A stretch of 64,000 nt of DNA from Croceimicrobium hydrocarbonivorans. Lineage in GTDB: Bacteria; Bacteroidota; Bacteroidia; Flavobacteriales; Schleiferiaceae. Made by a program: the position numbers and the translations under genes. The DNA is taken from NCBI RefSeq assembly GCF_014524565.1, contig NZ_CP060139.1, positions 496,001 through 560,000 of the forward strand, written 5' to 3'. Position 1 is the first letter of the stretch. Every line of letters begins with the position of its first letter. This document shows positions 53,820 to 63,025 of the stretch, piece by piece. The notes beneath the pieces were generated by a model. The model was not told the origin of the DNA. It saw only the letters and a list, made by a program, of their open reading frames with translations, and made no database searches.

Positions 53820-54869
53820 TTAAAAAGGCTTGTCTAGAATGATGGGCTCAATGTCAACATCACGCAAGAACACATAATCCTTATCAAATTGGTGGTAACT
53901 GCTTGCCGGTGCCTCGTAATTGCCTTGAATCAGCTCTACACTAGCCTTAATCAAATCAAAGCCACATTGTGCCATAATGCCCGTATAGGCCATATGACGA
54001 ATATTGATTTCAGTAACCAATAAACGGCCTTGATCATCCTCTTTAAAGTCGAAGCTATACACTCCATTTGCTTTTACGCCTGTACTTTCCTGCACATAGG
54101 CCATTACCTCTTCGCAACGTGCTAATAAATCCTCTTCATTCAACATTAGTCCGTAGGATGTATTCCCAGTAACCTTTGATGGAGCGATATCGGCCATTAC
54201 ATATTCTGCACAGTGCAATCCAGCATTTGCCACACATTTGCCATTCGAATACAGCATTTGATTAGCTAAGTGTCGGCCCGTTAAAAATTCGCTTACCGTA
54301 AATACAGGAACGTCTTTATGGATAAATAACCAGGCTTCTAATTCAGATTTACTGTTCAAGCGAAGGGAACCTAAACCTCCGGAACCTACCGATGCTCTAA
54401 TCCAACATGGATATCCGATTTCTCTTTCTACCAGATCGTAATCAACGGCTTCACCATTAATCAACTTCACTGTTTTAGGAATAAAGTTGGTTTCCTTAAA
54501 AAGATCCGCCATCATGGCCTTATCCATTAATTGCTCCACATGTTCTATTGGTGGAATAATAGTTGGACATGGATACTCACCCTTCTCATTGAAATAATGG
54601 CCCCAAGCCAATACTTCATACTCGGGTTGAACGAAGGCTAATTCAACTTTATGCTTGGCTATTAATCCATGAATGGCTTCGAAATAGGCTGCTTTATTGC
54701 TGGCACGAGGTACTTGCTCATACTCATCTAAAAGTCCATTCAAATGGAATCCGATAGCCTTTTCATGAATGTCAGTTCCAATGAGAACTGCCTCCGGATA
54801 AATTCTTCTTAAATGAAGGGCAATGGATCTTGGGGTTGGTCCACCAACTCCGGTGATTAAAATTCGCAT
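53820..54869 (-). CDS. ATP-grasp enzyme of the glycan operon
   Basis: 349 residues. An N-terminal Rossmann-like pre-ATP-grasp domain (MRILITGVGGPTPRSIAL) is followed by the ATP-grasp core: YPCWIRASVGSGGLGSLRL (phosphate-binding loop), EFLTGRHLANQMLY, and the metal-binding LLVTEINIRHMAYTGIM. Such enzymes ligate carboxylates to amines, so it may attach an amino acid or other acid to an amino sugar or lipid carrier. The substrate is not visible. It is the last gene of the operon, 2 bp after the PIG-L gene. Confidence 0.82.
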   Translation of the reverse strand: MRILITGVGGPTPRSIALHLRRIYPEAVLIGTDIHEKAIGFHLNGLLDEYEQVPRASNKAAYFEAIHGLIAKHKVELAFVQPEYEVLAWGHYFNEKGEYPCPTIIPPIEHVEQLMDKAMMADLFKETNFIPKTVKLINGEAVDYDLVEREIGYPCWIRASVGSGGLGSLRLNSKSELEAWLFIHKDVPVFTVSEFLTGRHLANQMLYSNGKCVANAGLHCAEYVMADIAPSKVTGNTSYGLMLNEEDLLARCEEVMAYVQESTGVKANGVYSFDFKEDDQGRLLVTEINIRHMAYTGIMAQCGFDLIKASVELIQGNYEAPASSYHQFDKDYVFLRDVDIEPIILDKPF

Positions 54870-54871
54870 AC

Positions 54872-55549
54872 TTAGTTTTTAATATCTCTTATTAACATAA
54901 AAGCCTCGGCATAATGGAAGCCTACGGTAGCTCCACGATGCATTGCCAGTGCACGAATCGATTCCGCTGAGCGAGGATGCGGGAATTGTTTGACCTGACC
55001 TTCGTACTTAGCGAAACTCTCGATTTTGCTATCGATATGATCGGTAATGTTTACAAATACCGTTGGGATAAATGCTTCATTCTGTGATGGCATGGCCCAT
55101 TCCGTTTCGGAAAGAGTTTCATAAGCATAAATGGTTTTAACCGGACAATTATTAATTGGTCTGGCTGCTACCAAAGAACACTCATGGGTAACAAAGTGAT
55201 CACGGTGGATATCTCCCTTGTGTGGGATATACATAATTTCAATTTCTTTTCCGCGAATAACCTTACTAATCGCTAGGGAAAGAGTATAAGATGGAATACT
55301 ATCCAATCTTGGCGCGGGGAAATCAAAGAAGATTACTTCTTTAACACCCAGGAAGTCATTGGCTACTTGAGCTTCTACCCGGTTTTGAGCAGTGTCTTCA
55401 GCTTTAAAAAGCTCTGGAGCACCAATATGTCCATTCGTGATCATCAGAACATATACCTCATCTCCTGCTTTAGCATGTTTCTCTATGACGCCTCCACAGC
55501 CCAATACCTCATCATCACAATGAGGTGCAACTACTAATACTTTAGCCAT
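54872..55549 (-). CDS. PIG-L/LmbE-family N-deacetylase
   Basis: 225 residues with the family's zinc-site motif near the N-terminus: VVAPHCDDEVLGCGG (H, D, D), then YIPHKGDIHRDHF (second His). PIG-L enzymes remove acetyl groups from GlcNAc-like sugars. In this operon it could free an amine for formylation or for the ATP-grasp ligases. It overlaps the formyltransferase-like gene by 8 bp. Confidence 0.92.
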   Translation of the reverse strand: MAKVLVVAPHCDDEVLGCGGVIEKHAKAGDEVYVLMITNGHIGAPELFKAEDTAQNRVEAQVANDFLGVKEVIFFDFPAPRLDSIPSYTLSLAISKVIRGKEIEIMYIPHKGDIHRDHFVTHECSLVAARPINNCPVKTIYAYETLSETEWAMPSQNEAFIPTVFVNITDHIDSKIESFAKYEGQVKQFPHPRSAESIRALAMHRGATVGFHYAEAFMLIRDIKN

Positions 55550-56504
55550 TTACAAACAATTTTCTATATAATACGACCCAGTTAATTCCTAGTTTTTGAC
55601 CTTCAATTAATTCTGAAAGCTCCACTCCTTCCCAATCAATAATTTCCAGATGCTTGTCTCCGGTGCATACCACAAAGCTATTTTCCAAGAGCTTTACAAT
55701 TCGTCCAGGAACTCCAACAATATCTTCCGAATTCCAAACTTCTGCGCGCCATACTTTAATCTCCTTATCACCTAAAAAAGTGATTCCACCCGGTAAGGGA
55801 TGAGATACAGCTCGAATTAAGCGTTGCAAATCTACAGCGGGGAGTTCAAAATCAAGATATCCATCACTCGGTGCCCTTTTACCCAGATAGCTTGCTTGTG
55901 TTTCATCTTGCTCCTGATATGCCAATATACCTTCTTTCATATCTGGAAGCACCTCATCCATGGCTTCATCTATCGAAACCATAATCTTGTCAATTACTTC
56001 CTGAGGATATTCTGTGCCATCCAGTTTAGTTGGCTTTTGAGCAATGATATGCCCGCTATCTGTTCCCTCATCCAATAAGAAAAATGACGCCGCCGCATTT
56101 ACTTTCTCCATGATAATCCAGGCAATCGCAGCCCTGCCTCTGCCCTTCGGTAAATGAGTAGGATGATAACCTATACAAGAAACCTTAGGTGCATCCAGTA
56201 AATCTTTGCGAACCAACTGCGATAAGCCTATAACGAAGAACAAATCGATTTCACGATCCTTGATTCCCTGGAGAATCCAATCATCATTCAATTTTTGAAA
56301 ATAACTGAAGTCCAAAGAGGCTGATTCAGCTATTGGTCCTAAATCATTGAAACCACTTACGTTTTTGGAAACCGCAGGATCTAGACCTAAAACCCACTGA
56401 ACATTCATATTATGTTCTATGAGCTTTCGTAATACTCGAGCGCTACTATTAACGCTTCCAGCTATGGCGATACGCGGATTCTTGGGAAGAGAAAGATTAG
56501 GCAT
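55542..56504 (-). CDS. Formyltransferase-like (sugar N-formyltransferase/Fmt fold) protein
   Basis: 320 residues. N-terminal formyl-THF-binding domain and a C-terminal Fmt-like OB domain (AVSHPLPGGITFLGDKEIKVWRAEV). In the active-site loop IGYHPTHLPKGRGRAA the His (H114) is present but the usual catalytic Asn two residues before it is Gly 112; the distal Asp is kept in DEGTDSGHII (D149). It may N-formylate an amino sugar of the glycan, or use a related one-carbon or acyl donor. It sits between the PIG-L and the initiating-transferase genes, with overlaps on both sides. Confidence 0.8.
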   Translation of the reverse strand: MPNLSLPKNPRIAIAGSVNSSARVLRKLIEHNMNVQWVLGLDPAVSKNVSGFNDLGPIAESASLDFSYFQKLNDDWILQGIKDREIDLFFVIGLSQLVRKDLLDAPKVSCIGYHPTHLPKGRGRAAIAWIIMEKVNAAASFFLLDEGTDSGHIIAQKPTKLDGTEYPQEVIDKIMVSIDEAMDEVLPDMKEGILAYQEQDETQASYLGKRAPSDGYLDFELPAVDLQRLIRAVSHPLPGGITFLGDKEIKVWRAEVWNSEDIVGVPGRIVKLLENSFVVCTGDKHLEIIDWEGVELSELIEGQKLGINWVVLYRKLFVNG

Positions 56505-57099
56505 GAGTGTGAATTTTTAAAGGTTTGTTCAAATAGTATTCCTCCCCTCTCACAATTAAAAATGCGGTTCTCAGCAAAATTCGGAGGTCATTGGGAAGAC
56601 TAATATTGTCCACATAGCGAAGGTCAAACTCATAGCGCTGTGGCCAACTTAAATGGATGTTTCCAGATACTTGAGCCAAGCCAGTTAATCCTGGGCGAAT
56701 GGAATAACGGCGCTTTTGCTCCTCATTCATATTTTCTAACTGAGCTGGGATACTGGGACGAGGCCCAACCAAACTCATTTGGCCCGTTAACACATGAATT
56801 AATTGAGGTAGCTCGTCGATTTTCAATCTTCTTAAGACATAACCTACCGGGGTTACCCCTGCGGCTTTTCCAATTAAAGGTTTATCACCAACCTCACGCT
56901 TTTCGTGAGTCATGGTTCTAAACTTCAATATGCTAAAGGTGTTCAAGTTCTTGCCAACCCTAAGTTGGCGAAAAAAGATGGGTCCTTTAGAGCTTAAAAC
57001 AATGAGTAGAGCAGAAAGAATTAAAATGGGAGAAAGAAGCGTCAATAGGATAAATGATACCAGAATATCAACCGTGCGCTTAAGAAACAGTTTGTACAT
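56497..57099 (-). CDS. Initiating sugar-phosphate transferase (PglC-like bacterial sugar transferase)
   Basis: 200 residues, the short monotopic form: one N-terminal hydrophobic re-entrant segment (about 9-35), then IFFRQLRVGKNLNTFSILKFRTM, LRRLKIDELPQLIHVLTGQMSLVGPRP (catalytic Asp-Glu) and RPGLTGLAQVSG. It transfers a sugar-1-phosphate from UDP-sugar to undecaprenyl phosphate, starting glycan assembly. PglC uses UDP-diacetyl-bacillosamine, which would suit the PglE-like aminotransferase upstream; this pairing is inference. Confidence 0.93.
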   Translation of the reverse strand: MYKLFLKRTVDILVSFILLTLLSPILILSALLIVLSSKGPIFFRQLRVGKNLNTFSILKFRTMTHEKREVGDKPLIGKAAGVTPVGYVLRRLKIDELPQLIHVLTGQMSLVGPRPSIPAQLENMNEEQKRRYSIRPGLTGLAQVSGNIHLSWPQRYEFDLRYVDNISLPNDLRILLRTAFLIVRGEEYYLNKPLKIHTHA

Positions 57100-57106
57100 C
57101 TCCAGG

Positions 57107-58135
57107 CTATTTTTGATATTGATCCCAATGTGCTTGAAGCGTGCTCTTCATGCCAGTATCAACCGGCAACTGCCATACCAATTTACACCAATCGTGGTTT
57201 CCTTCAATTAGCCCGGGTCCTGATTCTGTAACAACAATATCCCAACCAATAGAACGATTGGTTTTATCAAATAAGGCTGCTTCTTTAGCCAAAGCCAAGC
57301 ATTCCTTCCATAATGGAACCTGAAAACCAACAATTTCAACACCGCTAACCGGGTGGACAGTTTCAGGCTCCTTGCTAATATCACTATATACTCCCGGTCC
57401 AATAATTTTACCGGTCTTTTCATCAATAGGAGCCGCAATATTACCCGCGGCCAGGTTATCTACATTGGAATAGACAGAGAGCCTTTGGCGACAACCTAAA
57501 ATTTCGACCTCATCCTTATCATTCAATTGGGTGAAAATTCGAACCGTGTTCACTGCTTTTGGAGCTAAACGGGTCAATTCAGAATGTTGGATAATAAACT
57601 CCTCCACCATATCATACTTATCCTCCTTCAACTGAGAAATAACCTTTTCTCTGGTAAGTCCATCGGTATTTAAAATTTTCACCTGTGCTCCACACTTCCC
57701 ATCAGAGGCCTTGATTACAATCTTTCCAGAGACCGCATTTTTAAGCTTCTCGAAAATCTGAGGATCCTCATAAAACTCTTTGTCGGAATACACTTCATGT
57801 ACAAAGAACTTGCGATAACGCTGAAAAAAGAGCCGCTTATCATCCAAAATATCCCGAGAAGACATGGGGTTCATTACGCGTTGAAACTCGTACATATAGC
57901 CAGTTCCGGCCCATTTTTCCTTTTCTTCTTTCGTTTTCCGATAGAAGTGAAATTGAAAATATTCCAGAAGTGAAATATTATAAAGCATTGAGTTCCACAT
58001 CGATTTCCAAACCAAAACTGGACCTGGAATCTTAGTCTCCTTACTGGTATACTTAATGAAGTGCCGATATTTTTCCCAGTCTAACTGTTTAAAATAATAG
58101 CCCAGGTAAATGACTCTCATTACCGCTTTTTTCAT
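57107..58135 (-). CDS. Sugar-transfer-associated ATP-grasp protein
   Basis: 342 residues. A basic, aromatic N-terminal part (about 1-110), then an ATP-grasp fold: KIVIKASDGKCGAQVKIL, DMVEEFIIQHSEL, NTVRIFTQL and SIGWDIVVTESGPGLIEGNHDW, matching what I recall as the ATPgrasp_ST family found in polysaccharide clusters. It presumably ligates a carboxylic acid to the growing or precursor sugar. It is the second ATP-grasp in the operon. It lies 7 bp upstream of the initiating-transferase gene. Confidence 0.86.
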   Translation of the reverse strand: MKKAVMRVIYLGYYFKQLDWEKYRHFIKYTSKETKIPGPVLVWKSMWNSMLYNISLLEYFQFHFYRKTKEEKEKWAGTGYMYEFQRVMNPMSSRDILDDKRLFFQRYRKFFVHEVYSDKEFYEDPQIFEKLKNAVSGKIVIKASDGKCGAQVKILNTDGLTREKVISQLKEDKYDMVEEFIIQHSELTRLAPKAVNTVRIFTQLNDKDEVEILGCRQRLSVYSNVDNLAAGNIAAPIDEKTGKIIGPGVYSDISKEPETVHPVSGVEIVGFQVPLWKECLALAKEAALFDKTNRSIGWDIVVTESGPGLIEGNHDWCKLVWQLPVDTGMKSTLQAHWDQYQK

Positions 58136-58138
58136 GGC

Positions 58139-58654
58139 CTAGCTCTCAATTTTTTTTAACCTGTTTAACAAACCACCTTCTCGTTTTCCATATCCATCCA
58201 AAGCAAAACCGGCTTTTTCAGCTACTCGGATTGATGCAGTATTATCTGTATTGGTAACATACCAAGCCATTCCGGATTTGTCAGTTCTGCGAGTCCAGGC
58301 CTCTTGCAAAAGCAAAATTGCCAATCTCTTGCCTCGAAACTCCGATTTGGTCATTACATAAGTGAACTGGATGTCATTCTTCTTCATGAAAGGATATTTA
58401 AAATGCGCCGGAACAACTAATAGGGATGCTGCAGAAATTCCGGTTTTCACATCCAAGAGCTCGATATAAGCAAAGGACCTATTCTTAAATATACCCGTAA
58501 AATGAAAAACTGTGTAGAGGTAATATTTGAGGGGCTTTCCTTTGGGCTTCCAGTTAAATATACCAGGTCGCCAGTATCTTAAAGCGAAATCAGATGGAAC
58601 TTCCTCTTTTTTAAGGTCCACTTTTTCTGCTTTAAAAAGTACAATCCTTGCCAC
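58139..58654 (-). CDS. GNAT-type acyltransferase
   Basis: 171 residues with a GNAT fold: FTYVMTKSEFRGKRLAILLLQEAW carries the acyl-CoA loop (R-G-K-R-L), and NTDNTASIRVAEKAGFALDGYGKREG is the typical C-terminal helix and strand. It likely acylates an amino sugar of the glycan, or an ATP-grasp product. No signal peptide. Gaps of 2-3 bp link it to both neighbours. Confidence 0.85.
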   Translation of the reverse strand: MARIVLFKAEKVDLKKEEVPSDFALRYWRPGIFNWKPKGKPLKYYLYTVFHFTGIFKNRSFAYIELLDVKTGISAASLLVVPAHFKYPFMKKNDIQFTYVMTKSEFRGKRLAILLLQEAWTRRTDKSGMAWYVTNTDNTASIRVAEKAGFALDGYGKREGGLLNRLKKIES

Positions 58655-58656
58655 CT

Positions 58657-59772
58657 TTATGAATTTGCCATTATCCTACACAAATCACCCGTACCCATAA
58701 ATTCTACTTCCGGGTACTTTTGAACCACTAGCTTTAAAAGACTATTTAAATCGGCCAAACTCTGGCTCCGATTCGACTCTTCAATATGTCCACAGAAATT
58801 CACCCTATGAGAACTTATTATGGCAGGCTTTCGCATTCTGAAAGCAGCTTCCACTTGCTTTAAAGCAATGGCCACCGCTTTTGAGTTTGCATTAGGTTCA
58901 AATACCACATTGCGAACTAAAACAGTTTGCCCCTGAGGATTTTTCTTGCCTATTACATTTCGATCCTTACTGTATACTCCATCCCCCTGATGTTGAACAT
59001 GCACTCTCCCTTGGTCTACAAATTCGATCCCCTCCTTCTTTAATGCTTCCAATACCATTGGATGAGCCTTGGAAGTAGGCGCCATAAAATGAATGGGACG
59101 ATAACCATAAACCGCTTCAAAGCGATTTACGCCATCTACAGCAATCTCCTTGAGTTTCGGAAGCTGATCTTTATCCGAAAAATCAAAAGTGGCAGTATAG
59201 GAGATCGAAGGGTATTCTTTATCATTTTGGAAGGAATAGCTGCGTCTAGCAATGACCTTATGCACAGCGGGATTTGCCTTTGCCAATTCCGATTTTAAAA
59301 AGAATTGATTGAAATGCTCCCTTCCGTGATACTGTGGTTGAAGAAAACCTTCAGCTATCCCTTGTTTCCAGCTATCCCAGGCGCCATCATAAGAAGTAGG
59401 CATGAGATTAGCCAGTTTAGAATAAGTTGTTGGCAGATCTTCAATTTCAAGCTCCTCAAAATTACTTTCGATAAGCCTTTCGAAATTCATATTAGCACAA
59501 ACCGCAAATGGTGTAAATACGGCGGCCTTACCATGTTTATCTTTAACACTGTTTAAGACTTCATAAAGTGCCTCCAAATCTTGTTTGGACTCCAAGCTGT
59601 CGTATAAGTCAAAACGCGATTTTGTTTGCATCCCATCGGCAAGCAACGCGTCGCGATCCGCTTTGGAGTTCAATCTAACATTGCCATAGTCATCCACAGC
59701 GAAAACCAGAATTTTTCGAGAGCTGGTCCACCCGCCGATATTCTTAATATGATTACTGATTAAGGCTTTCAT
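58657..59772 (-). CDS. Polysaccharide-deacetylase-like (NodB-fold) protein
   Basis: 371 residues. VFAVDDYGNVRL near the N-terminus resembles the NodB motif 1 (paired Asp), HGREHFNQF recalls motif 2 (H-x3-5-H), and the late IISSHRVNFCGH provides another His cluster. The spacing is longer than in classic chitin deacetylases, so it belongs to a divergent branch. It could deacetylate the glycan or its precursor, alongside the PIG-L enzyme. There is no signal peptide, so it would act in the cytoplasm. Confidence 0.68.
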   Translation of the reverse strand: MKALISNHIKNIGGWTSSRKILVFAVDDYGNVRLNSKADRDALLADGMQTKSRFDLYDSLESKQDLEALYEVLNSVKDKHGKAAVFTPFAVCANMNFERLIESNFEELEIEDLPTTYSKLANLMPTSYDGAWDSWKQGIAEGFLQPQYHGREHFNQFFLKSELAKANPAVHKVIARRSYSFQNDKEYPSISYTATFDFSDKDQLPKLKEIAVDGVNRFEAVYGYRPIHFMAPTSKAHPMVLEALKKEGIEFVDQGRVHVQHQGDGVYSKDRNVIGKKNPQGQTVLVRNVVFEPNANSKAVAIALKQVEAAFRMRKPAIISSHRVNFCGHIEESNRSQSLADLNSLLKLVVQKYPEVEFMGTGDLCRIMANS

Positions 59773-59773
59773 C

Positions 59774-60925
59774 TTAATTGGATTCTTGGCAATAGGCTGC
59801 TACAAACTTATCCGCATTAGCCCGTTTAAAGTCAGAACTGGCTGCTACCGCATTCTCACTCATTCGTTTCATTTCTTCCGGCTTTTTGGCTACTTCCACT
59901 ATCCAATCTGCAGCGGCCTGTAAATCTGATTTCTTGAAGCATTTTCCATGCTCATACTTATCCGCATATAAAGCTAGTTGAGAATCCTCCGAAGCGATAT
60001 ACAAGGAAGGTATACCGTAGGACATCAAATTATACGATTTACTGGGTACACTACCTTTACTAGTAGATTCATCAAGAATCACCACACCCATATCGGCTGC
60101 TCCTAATGAATAAGGAAACATCTCATCCGATTGAAAAGGTAAAAACTGGCAATTGGGCAATTGGCGTTCATTAACCACGCGCTCCAATACTGCCTTGCGA
60201 GGACCTCTTCCAATAATCTGAACTAGGATATTGGTTTCGTTTTGTAAAAGCTCAGCAATATCAACCAAAGCCTCCACATTATGAGTCAATCCTATGTTAC
60301 CAGAATACTGAATGATAAATTTACCCTGGAGATTGTGCTCCTGGATAAAAGGGTTTTCAGACTTAGAGACTTTCTTGTTATCCTGAAATATGGACCAAAT
60401 TGGCTGAACCAAGACTTTGGAGGGACTTACATACTGATAGAGCAGTTCAGCCATTTTTTCGCTGATCGTAAAAATCCGGTAGGCCTTTTTAAAGGATCTA
60501 CGGTTTAACCACGCCCAAATTCGGTATACAGGATGACTTTCCTGCATTCCGGTAATTTTGAAGATATCAGGATATACATCCCAAATTACCATGCTAAAAC
60601 GATGAGGCAGGAAAATGTTCAAGAGGTAACCCATAGGGGGTACCGACACAAAATAGACTTCGTGTTTGCGGTACTTAGTCATTAAAAGCCACCACATCTT
60701 AAACATGGCCAAGAGGTAAGACTTCATTTTTTTTGAAGCCGGGCTCTCATACCAACGATTAATGGATTGAATTTTTATCTGACTATCGAGCTCCTCGCCT
60801 TGAACGTGGACACTGCCTGTCATTAAAACTACCTCATCAAACTCCTTTTTAAAGGCATTGGCAAAGCCAATAGTCAGGTAATTTGAAGCTTGATTGAGTA
60901 TAACTAACTTTCGGTTAGTAGGCAT
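59774..60925 (-). CDS. GT4-family glycosyltransferase (WbuB-like)
   Basis: 383 residues, two Rossmann halves (GT-B). Recognisable parts: SVPPMGYLLNIFLPHRFSMVIWDVYPDIF (acceptor half), GKFIIQYSGNIGLTHNVEALVDIAELL (N-terminal edge of the donor domain), IGRGPRK, and the E-x7-E-like PSKSYNLMSYGIPSLYIASED donor-binding segment. It likely adds an aminohexose such as L-FucNAc or similar, as WbuB does; the real donor is unknown. Confidence 0.9.
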   Translation of the reverse strand: MPTNRKLVILNQASNYLTIGFANAFKKEFDEVVLMTGSVHVQGEELDSQIKIQSINRWYESPASKKMKSYLLAMFKMWWLLMTKYRKHEVYFVSVPPMGYLLNIFLPHRFSMVIWDVYPDIFKITGMQESHPVYRIWAWLNRRSFKKAYRIFTISEKMAELLYQYVSPSKVLVQPIWSIFQDNKKVSKSENPFIQEHNLQGKFIIQYSGNIGLTHNVEALVDIAELLQNETNILVQIIGRGPRKAVLERVVNERQLPNCQFLPFQSDEMFPYSLGAADMGVVILDESTSKGSVPSKSYNLMSYGIPSLYIASEDSQLALYADKYEHGKCFKKSDLQAAADWIVEVAKKPEEMKRMSENAVAASSDFKRANADKFVAAYCQESN

Positions 60926-60932
60926 AGGTCCT

Positions 60933-62060
60933 TTATTCTTCTTGTTTTAAGACTTCATGACCTGCCTTTAATAAATCAATGTCTTTCTTCATCAATTTAA
61001 TATCGCTTTCCATCATATCCTCAACCAGTCCCTGGAGATCATATTCTGGAACCCAGCCCAATTTATTCTTAGCTTTTGAGGGATCACCAATTAATAAATC
61101 TACCTCAGTGGGTCTGAAATATGAAGGATCTACAGAAAGTACTTCTTTACCAACTTCTAATTGGTAAGCCGGGTTGCTGCATGCCAAAACAAAAGCCTTT
61201 TCATCTACTCCAGTACCCTCAAAACGCAAGCTAATACCTACTTGTGCAAAGGCCATTTTCACAAAATCGCGCACAGTGGTGGTAATTCCGGTTGCAATCA
61301 CCCAATCTTCCGCTTTATCAGCCTGAAGGATCATCCACATCATGCGAACATAATCCTTGGCATGACCCCAATCGCGCTTGGCATCAAGATTACCTAAGTA
61401 AACCTTCTCTTGAAGACCTAAGGCAATTTTTGCCACCGCTCTGGTAATTTTACGAGTTACAAAGGTCTCGCCCCTTCTAGGGGATTCGTGGTTAAACAAG
61501 ATACCGTTGCAGGCATACATATTGTAAGCTTCACGATAGTTCTTGGTAATCCAAAATCCATAAATTTTTGCTACGCCATAAGGAGAACGAGGATAGAACG
61601 GAGAGTTTTCATCGTAAAAACCATTTTCATTCTTATTCTCGGGCATTCCGCCATATAATTCTGAAGTAGAAGCCTGATAAATTTTAGTCTTCTCGGTTAA
61701 ACCCAGCAGTCTAACCGCTTCTAAAATTCGTAGGGTTCCAAGGCCATCAACATTACCTACATATTCAGGAGAGTCGAAAGAAACCTTAACATGAGACATA
61801 GCCCCAAGATTGTAGATTTCATCGGGCTGTACCTCTTGAATAATTCGAGTCAAGTTCATGGAGTCCGTTAAATCTCCGTAGTGAAGTTTAAGTCTCTGTT
61901 TTGGATCATGAGGATCTTGGTATAGATGATCAATTCTATCCGTATTGAATAGGGATGATCTTCTCTTGATTCCATGAACCATGTACCCTTTCTCTAATAA
62001 TAACTCAGCAAGATAGGAACCATCCTGTCCGGTGATTCCGGTGATTAAAGCTGTCTTCAT
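60933..62060 (-). CDS. gmd: GDP-mannose 4,6-dehydratase
   Basis: 375 residues: [29 protein letters not shown] (NADP-binding), the [15 protein letters not shown] loop, Thr/Ser-x-Tyr-x3-Lys ([11 protein letters not shown]) and [16 protein letters not shown]. It converts GDP-D-mannose to GDP-4-keto-6-deoxymannose (EC 4.2.1.47). It is followed in the pathway and in the operon by fcl. Confidence 0.97.
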   Translation of the reverse strand: MKTALITGITGQDGSYLAELLLEKGYMVHGIKRRSSLFNTDRIDHLYQDPHDPKQRLKLHYGDLTDSMNLTRIIQEVQPDEIYNLGAMSHVKVSFDSPEYVGNVDGLGTLRILEAVRLLGLTEKTKIYQASTSELYGGMPENKNENGFYDENSPFYPRSPYGVAKIYGFWITKNYREAYNMYACNGILFNHESPRRGETFVTRKITRAVAKIALGLQEKVYLGNLDAKRDWGHAKDYVRMMWMILQADKAEDWVIATGITTTVRDFVKMAFAQVGISLRFEGTGVDEKAFVLACSNPAYQLEVGKEVLSVDPSYFRPTEVDLLIGDPSKAKNKLGWVPEYDLQGLVEDMMESDIKLMKKDIDLLKAGHEVLKQEE

Positions 62061-62062
62061 GA

Positions 62063-63007
62063 TTAGGTAAGTTTAACTTCCTTAATTTGATTGATATTTT
62101 GTTGAAACCATTGGTAGGTATCACGAATGCCTTCTTCTAGGCCAATTTCAGGGGCCCATCCCATTGCTCTTAAAAGGGAGCTATCCATCCACTTACGAGG
62201 TGTACCATCTGGCTTAGTGGTATCCCATTGAATTTCGCCCTGATGGCCTACTACCTTCTGAATATTTTCGGCCAATTCTTTAATGGACAAATCACTTCCA
62301 CTGCCCACATTATAGAGGTTATGCTCTAAACGATTGCGCACAGCAAAACCTACTGCCTTGGCTAGATCGTCAACATGCAGGAACTCACGCATTGGAGAAC
62401 CGCTGCCCCACAAGCCTACTGGAGCATGGCCATTTTCTTTGGCCTCATGAAACTTGCGGATCATAGCCGGAAGTACATGCGAAGTTTGCAAATCGAAATT
62501 ATCGAAAGGCCCGTACAAATTGGTGGGCATTAGGCTTACGTAATCATAACCAAACTGCTTGCGGATAGACTCTGTCACTTTTACGCCACTAATTTTTGCT
62601 ATTGCATACCATTCATTGGTGGGTTCCAAAGATCCGGTTAAGAGATGCTCTTCCTTTAAGGGTTGAGGAGCCAATTTTGGATAAATGCAAGAACTGCCTA
62701 GAAATACAAACTTTTGAATATTGTTAGCAATGGAAGCACTGATCAGATTATTCTGAATCTGCATATTCTCCATTAAAAACTGATAGGGATAATCGTTATT
62801 TGCCAGGATACCTCCTACTCTAGCAGCGGCATCAATGATAACATCCGGCTTTTCACTTGCAATAAAATCAGCTACAGCAGCCTGATTGCGTAAATCCAGT
62901 TCTTTGCTGCTTTTGCCGATGAGTTCTGTTTCTTGATCGCTATTTTCAAAATGTCGCCAAATTGCTGATCCAACCATTCCGCGATGTCCGGCAATGTAAA
63001 TCTTCAT
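62063..63007 (-). CDS. fcl: GDP-L-fucose synthase
   Basis: 314 residues: [15 protein letters not shown] (NADP-binding), [27 protein letters not shown] and catalytic Tyr-x3-Lys in [10 protein letters not shown]. It carries out the 3,5-epimerisation and reduction to GDP-L-fucose (EC 1.1.1.271). It directly precedes gmd (2-bp gap), showing that fucose or a derivative enters the glycan. Confidence 0.97.
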   Translation of the reverse strand: MKIYIAGHRGMVGSAIWRHFENSDQETELIGKSSKELDLRNQAAVADFIASEKPDVIIDAAARVGGILANNDYPYQFLMENMQIQNNLISASIANNIQKFVFLGSSCIYPKLAPQPLKEEHLLTGSLEPTNEWYAIAKISGVKVTESIRKQFGYDYVSLMPTNLYGPFDNFDLQTSHVLPAMIRKFHEAKENGHAPVGLWGSGSPMREFLHVDDLAKAVGFAVRNRLEHNLYNVGSGSDLSIKELAENIQKVVGHQGEIQWDTTKPDGTPRKWMDSSLLRAMGWAPEIGLEEGIRDTYQWFQQNINQIKEVKLT

Positions 63008-63025
63008 AAATCAGGGGTCTATAAA

